Shown here piece after piece: positions 60,879 to 64,000 of a stretch of DNA of 64,000 nucleotides (the stretch's first letter is position 1; the number at the start of each line of letters is the position of its first letter). The position numbers and the translations under genes are program-made. The notes under the pieces were generated by a model that was given only the letters and a program-made list of their open reading frames with translations, searched no databases and was not told the DNA's origin. The DNA is from an uncultured Prevotella sp. Lineage in GTDB: Bacteria > Bacteroidota > Bacteroidia > Bacteroidales > Bacteroidaceae. The stretch lies in NCBI GenBank assembly GCA_937895845.1, contig CALBLK010000020.1:33058-97057 (forward strand), in the 5' to 3' direction.

Positions 60879-63782
60879 TCACAAGGCTTTCAGCATGCCG
60901 ATGGCCTTGCTGATCATGTCTGCCGTGCCGCTGCCGTCACTCACATATCTCACCACCATTTCAGCATAGCCGACCGCCCGCTGTCCCTGTGGCGTGGCCG
61001 CCTTGCCCGACGGTCTGACCTCGGCCAGCAGCGCGAGCAGCGGCTGCAGATCCTCGGGTTCGGGCAGTGTGCCCGGCCGCATGGCATTGAGCAGCCGGCT
61101 CAACCGGCTGGCCAGTTGGTCAGCCTCTTCCTGCGTGGCGGGAGCCACATCCCGCACACTGTCGGCCAGCGCTTTCATCCTTCCGAAAGCATGGGGCGCC
61201 CACGGCGCCTTTTCGGGCACCTTCACTTTCAGGCGCTCCCACGCCAGCTGCTCCGCCACTCGGACGGCAGCCAGCTCCCTCATCTCGTCCAGCCGCGAGC
61301 AGTCCACGGCCCGGCTGCCGCTGCCGCCTGTCCCCGCTGCCGGCCTGAACAGCAGGTAGTGGGTGAGGTCGCGGTCTGCTGCATAGTCGGGCACAAAGTG
61401 CAGCCTGCCCCAGTCAAGCGTGTAGAGATGGCCGTCGGTGCCCCCCTGCGCTGTCGGCCCGTTGGCTTTCACCTGCTCCAGGCCGGCGGGTGCAGCGGCC
61501 TCCTGCCAGCTGCCGATGCCGGTCGCTGTCATGGCCAGCGGGCCGTACATCAGCGTTCCGGCCCAGGCGCCCTGCCACTTGTCGGGCGCATAGTCCACGT
61601 AAACGCTGAAGGGCAGCGTCACCTCCACCACGTCGCCGGCTTTCCAGCGGCGGCGCGGAATCTCCACATACGAGCACGGACGGTAGCTGCCGGCCACCTC
61701 CTGTCCGTTGAGCCTGACGCTTACGCCGCTCACCGCCCAAGCCGGCACCCGCAGCTTGAGACTGAACACGGCACGCCCCTTGGTGACGCGCAGCACCGAG
61801 CGGTCGGCCGGCCAGGCGCACTCCTGGCTCAGCACCACGCCCTTGGCGCGCCAGTTGGCCGTGGTGGGCATATAGAGTGCCACCCACAGCGTGCTGTCAT
61901 TGGCAAAATAGGCCGCTTCCTGGTATTTCACATGATTCTCCGCGCCGGTGCCCCCGCAGCAGGTTGACTGCGGGGTTGTGTTGCCCCACGGCTTCGAGGC
62001 GTTCAGCCCCACGGCATACTGGTAGGTGGTCTGGTAGCGGTGCGGGTGCACCGAGCCCACAATCTGGTTGTAGAGCACGCGCTCGTAATAGTCCATCAGC
62101 AGCGCGTTGTCCGGCGTGTAGCCGTTGAGGTCGCGCGTGAGCTTGGCCAGGTTGTAGGCGCAGCAGGTCTCGTTCAGCGTTGGCTCAAGGTGGCGCCTCC
62201 CCCGGGCGTCGGTGGTGAAGTTGGCTCCCATGCTGGCCATCTGGGCGTATGGCTGGCGGAACATCTCGCCGTTGCCCACGCCGCCCGGTGCATAGCGGTA
62301 GCGGCCCTGCACCATCGACCAGAAGTTGCGGGCCAGGCGGTAGTAGCGCGGCGCGCCATTCAGGCGGTAGGTGCGCAGCGCCCCGGTAATCATGGGAATG
62401 TGCTGGTTGGCGTGCCGTCCGCGCACGTCGTCGACGTTGCGGGCCAGCAGACCGTAGAATTCCGGTGCGTCAAAGCACTGTGCGGCCTCTGCCAGCCGGC
62501 GGCGGTCGGCGGTGTCGGTCACCATCTCGGCCAGTCGGGCCAGCGACTCCGACATTCCGCCCACCTCGCCGGCGATGTACATGTTCCACATCTCGCAGCG
62601 GTTGCCCGGCCGGCTGCGCCGCTCGGCCCGGGTGCCCCGGGCCTGTGCGAAGGTGCGGTAGTGCATGCGGTTCCACACCCACAGTCCCATGTCGCGGGCC
62701 GTGAGCAGGGCCTTGCGCGCCGTCTTGCGGTCGTCGGTATAGCGGGCTATGTCAATGAGCCCGGCCAGTTGCTTGTGTATGGTGTAGTAGGGCGCCCAGA
62801 GCCACTGCTCGTTGTTGTAGGGGCGGTAGGCCTCGGTGAGCGCGGGGTGCTGCGGCGGTATGGCGTTGAGGTAGCCGTAGCCGTAGTGGGCGTAGTCGCG
62901 CTTGTAGCGGTCGAAGTCGGCCCATGAGCCGCCGGCACGCTCCAGCCGGTCGCCGGGCAGCACGTCGCGCGCCTCGAAATGGCGCCCAAGGCTGTCGCTC
63001 CAGGTGAACGTGCGCTCCTGGCACAGCCGCAGCTCGTCAACCATCCTTTTCATGCGCTGGCGCAGCAAGCCTTTCTTCCGCCTGTCCGGGCACGAGGCGA
63101 AGGCGAGCGCCAGGGCCGACATATAGTGGCCGGAGCCGTGGCCCTTCAGCTTGATGTCGGGGGCGTCCCATCCGTCCGACCGGGTGTAGCCCCCGGTGGG
63201 CAGTCCGTAGGTGTCGCGGTAGTTGTAAAGCTGCTGGGTGATGTCGAGGGCCAGCAGCGCGTCGGTGTCCAGGTCGCGGTTGGCCGTAAGGCGGTTGTCG
63301 CCGGTGAGTGTCACGTCCTGCAAGGGCAGCGGCGCGGCCCTGGGGGCGGGCGGAGGCACGGGCGCGCCATCCACCACGCTCACCCTCGCTGTCACCGGGA
63401 AGCCGCTCGGGGTGGCGCCGTCACCCAGCACATAGCCCCTGACAGTGTAGGCAGAGCCGGCGGGGTGGGCCTCGGCGCTGGCCTCGAGCAGTTCAGCAGA
63501 GCGGGCTGAGTTGGTCCACCTCACCTGCCGCAGGGCTGTCGTGCCGCCGGTGCATACCACCGGGACCAGCCAGGGCAGCGGCGGCGCCATGCCCTCTGCC
63601 ACGCTCACCCGGACGGTGTCTGCCCGCAGGATGCTGCCAGCGGCCACTGCCGGCCGGGCTGCAGTGCGCGCACCACTTACTAACAGCACCAGCAGCAGGG
63701 GGGCGAGCCTGACTGCCGGCCAAACATTCACATTCATCCTTTTAGCCAATAGGTTCATATTCTGTGCCATTGATGCCATCAT
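60879..63782 (-). CDS. GH127-type beta-L-arabinofuranosidase, exported
   Basis: Numbered from 63782 the protein has 967 residues; starts at residues 5, 9 or 16 are possible and the one at 63737 leaves the neatest signal peptide. An Ig-like module (about 55-137) precedes the alpha/alpha barrel of the GH127/GH146 group. The zinc-thiolate centre is visible: Glu538 and Cys540 in NETC, and adjacent Cys608-Cys609 in TPQSTCCGGTG. In the characterised HypBA1 enzyme the equivalent set is Glu338, Cys340, Cys417 (nucleophile) and Cys418. It should release L-arabinofuranose from arabinan or arabinosylated proteins, as in pectin side chains. A beta-sandwich C-terminal domain follows. Confidence 0.92.
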   Translation of the reverse strand: MMASMAQNMNLLAKRMNVNVWPAVRLAPLLLVLLVSGARTAARPAVAAGSILRADTVRVSVAEGMAPPLPWLVPVVCTGGTTALRQVRWTNSARSAELLEASAEAHPAGSAYTVRGYVLGDGATPSGFPVTARVSVVDGAPVPPPAPRAAPLPLQDVTLTGDNRLTANRDLDTDALLALDITQQLYNYRDTYGLPTGGYTRSDGWDAPDIKLKGHGSGHYMSALALAFASCPDRRKKGLLRQRMKRMVDELRLCQERTFTWSDSLGRHFEARDVLPGDRLERAGGSWADFDRYKRDYAHYGYGYLNAIPPQHPALTEAYRPYNNEQWLWAPYYTIHKQLAGLIDIARYTDDRKTARKALLTARDMGLWVWNRMHYRTFAQARGTRAERRSRPGNRCEMWNMYIAGEVGGMSESLARLAEMVTDTADRRRLAEAAQCFDAPEFYGLLARNVDDVRGRHANQHIPMITGALRTYRLNGAPRYYRLARNFWSMVQGRYRYAPGGVGNGEMFRQPYAQMASMGANFTTDARGRRHLEPTLNETCCAYNLAKLTRDLNGYTPDNALLMDYYERVLYNQIVGSVHPHRYQTTYQYAVGLNASKPWGNTTPQSTCCGGTGAENHVKYQEAAYFANDSTLWVALYMPTTANWRAKGVVLSQECAWPADRSVLRVTKGRAVFSLKLRVPAWAVSGVSVRLNGQEVAGSYRPCSYVEIPRRRWKAGDVVEVTLPFSVYVDYAPDKWQGAWAGTLMYGPLAMTATGIGSWQEAAAPAGLEQVKANGPTAQGGTDGHLYTLDWGRLHFVPDYAADRDLTHYLLFRPAAGTGGSGSRAVDCSRLDEMRELAAVRVAEQLAWERLKVKVPEKAPWAPHAFGRMKALADSVRDVAPATQEEADQLASRLSRLLNAMRPGTLPEPEDLQPLLALLAEVRPSGKAATPQGQRAVGYAEMVVRYVSDGSGTADMISKAIGMLKAL

Positions 63783-63880
63783 ACCGGGGACAACGCCAGC
63801 TGGCGCGTGTCTTGCACAAGCCCGCCTTCATGCCTGCCGTACGGCAAGCCTTCACAAACCCAAGTGCCAAGTCACGGTTC

Positions 63881-64000
63881 AAACAGTGCAAGCCGAACGC
63901 AATGAAGCTTGCTTTAATTGCTAAGGTGCAGCCTGTTTTCTACAAAAACAGTGCAAGCCGAACGCAATGAAGCTTGCTTTAATTGCTAAGGTGCAGCCTG
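63881..64000 (+). repeat. 65-base direct repeat, two copies, running off the window
   Basis: The 55-base stretch at 63881-63935 recurs at 63946-64000 without an observed change, a period of 65 bases. Each unit contains GCAAGC and GCTTGC arms, and the CTGTTTT/AAAACAG arms span the junction between units. The array probably continues beyond the right edge. No protein is supported in it. Confidence 0.85.

Noticed and set aside
63783..63970. Short open frames across the 65-base repeat
   Set aside because: They are repetitive, lack a ribosome-binding context and shift frame between units because 65 is not a multiple of three.

Overview
The window reads as chromosomal DNA of a GC-rich member of the Bacteroidales, most likely of the Prevotella group. 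Supporting signs are two SusC/SusD pairs, many lipoproteins with Bacteroidetes lipoboxes, C-terminal tails ending in VNGKKYVVK-like motifs (type IX-secretion or Por-tail style), promoters with the Bacteroidetes -7 element TAnnTTTG, a B12-dependent ribonucleotide reductase, and genes for pectin breakdown. This is inference from gene families and signals; no rRNA or tRNA marker is present.

Layout. 1-5.5 kb: trxA with a small conserved partner, convergent with clpB, then a secreted two-domain esterase and a small secreted heavy-metal-associated protein. 5.7-13.2 kb: a large secreted adhesin-like protein followed by a C10 (streptopain-type) cysteine protease, probably one operon. 13.2-15.6 kb: a TonB-dependent receptor with a downstream leucine-rich-repeat lipoprotein. 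16.2-33.4 kb: a seven-gene, one-strand operon in the order FAS1 - SusC - SusD - FAS1 - FAS1 - SusC - SusD, where FAS1 marks fasciclin-domain lipoproteins. 33.6-44.0 kb: a large secreted protein of unknown function and two divergent rhamnogalacturonan lyases (PL11), one carrying a long beta-strand-repeat extension. 44.5-50.8 kb: hrpB helicase, an MG2-type surface protein and a bile-acid/sodium-symporter-family transporter, in one operon. 50.9-59.9 kb: a BtuB-like TonB receptor, dnaA, an amidase plus MCE-protein pair, folB and nrdJ. 60.1-63.8 kb: a nitroreductase and a GH127-type beta-L-arabinofuranosidase.

The esterase, the two PL11 lyases, the GH127 enzyme and perhaps the double SusCD operon suggest use of pectin (rhamnogalacturonan I with arabinan side chains), but the genes are scattered and no hybrid two-component or SusR regulator is visible. 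The FAS1/SusCD operon, with eight FAS1-like modules spread over three lipoproteins, is the most unusual system here.

The intergenic DNA holds a second layer of structure. A roughly 95-base element occurs three times in the same orientation downstream of stop codons; one copy is bounded by inverted repeats like a MITE. A 22-base tandem repeat capped by a perfect hairpin occurs twice. A 65-base direct repeat runs off the right edge, and several long hairpins mark gene ends. No insertion sequence, CRISPR array, tRNA or rRNA was seen.
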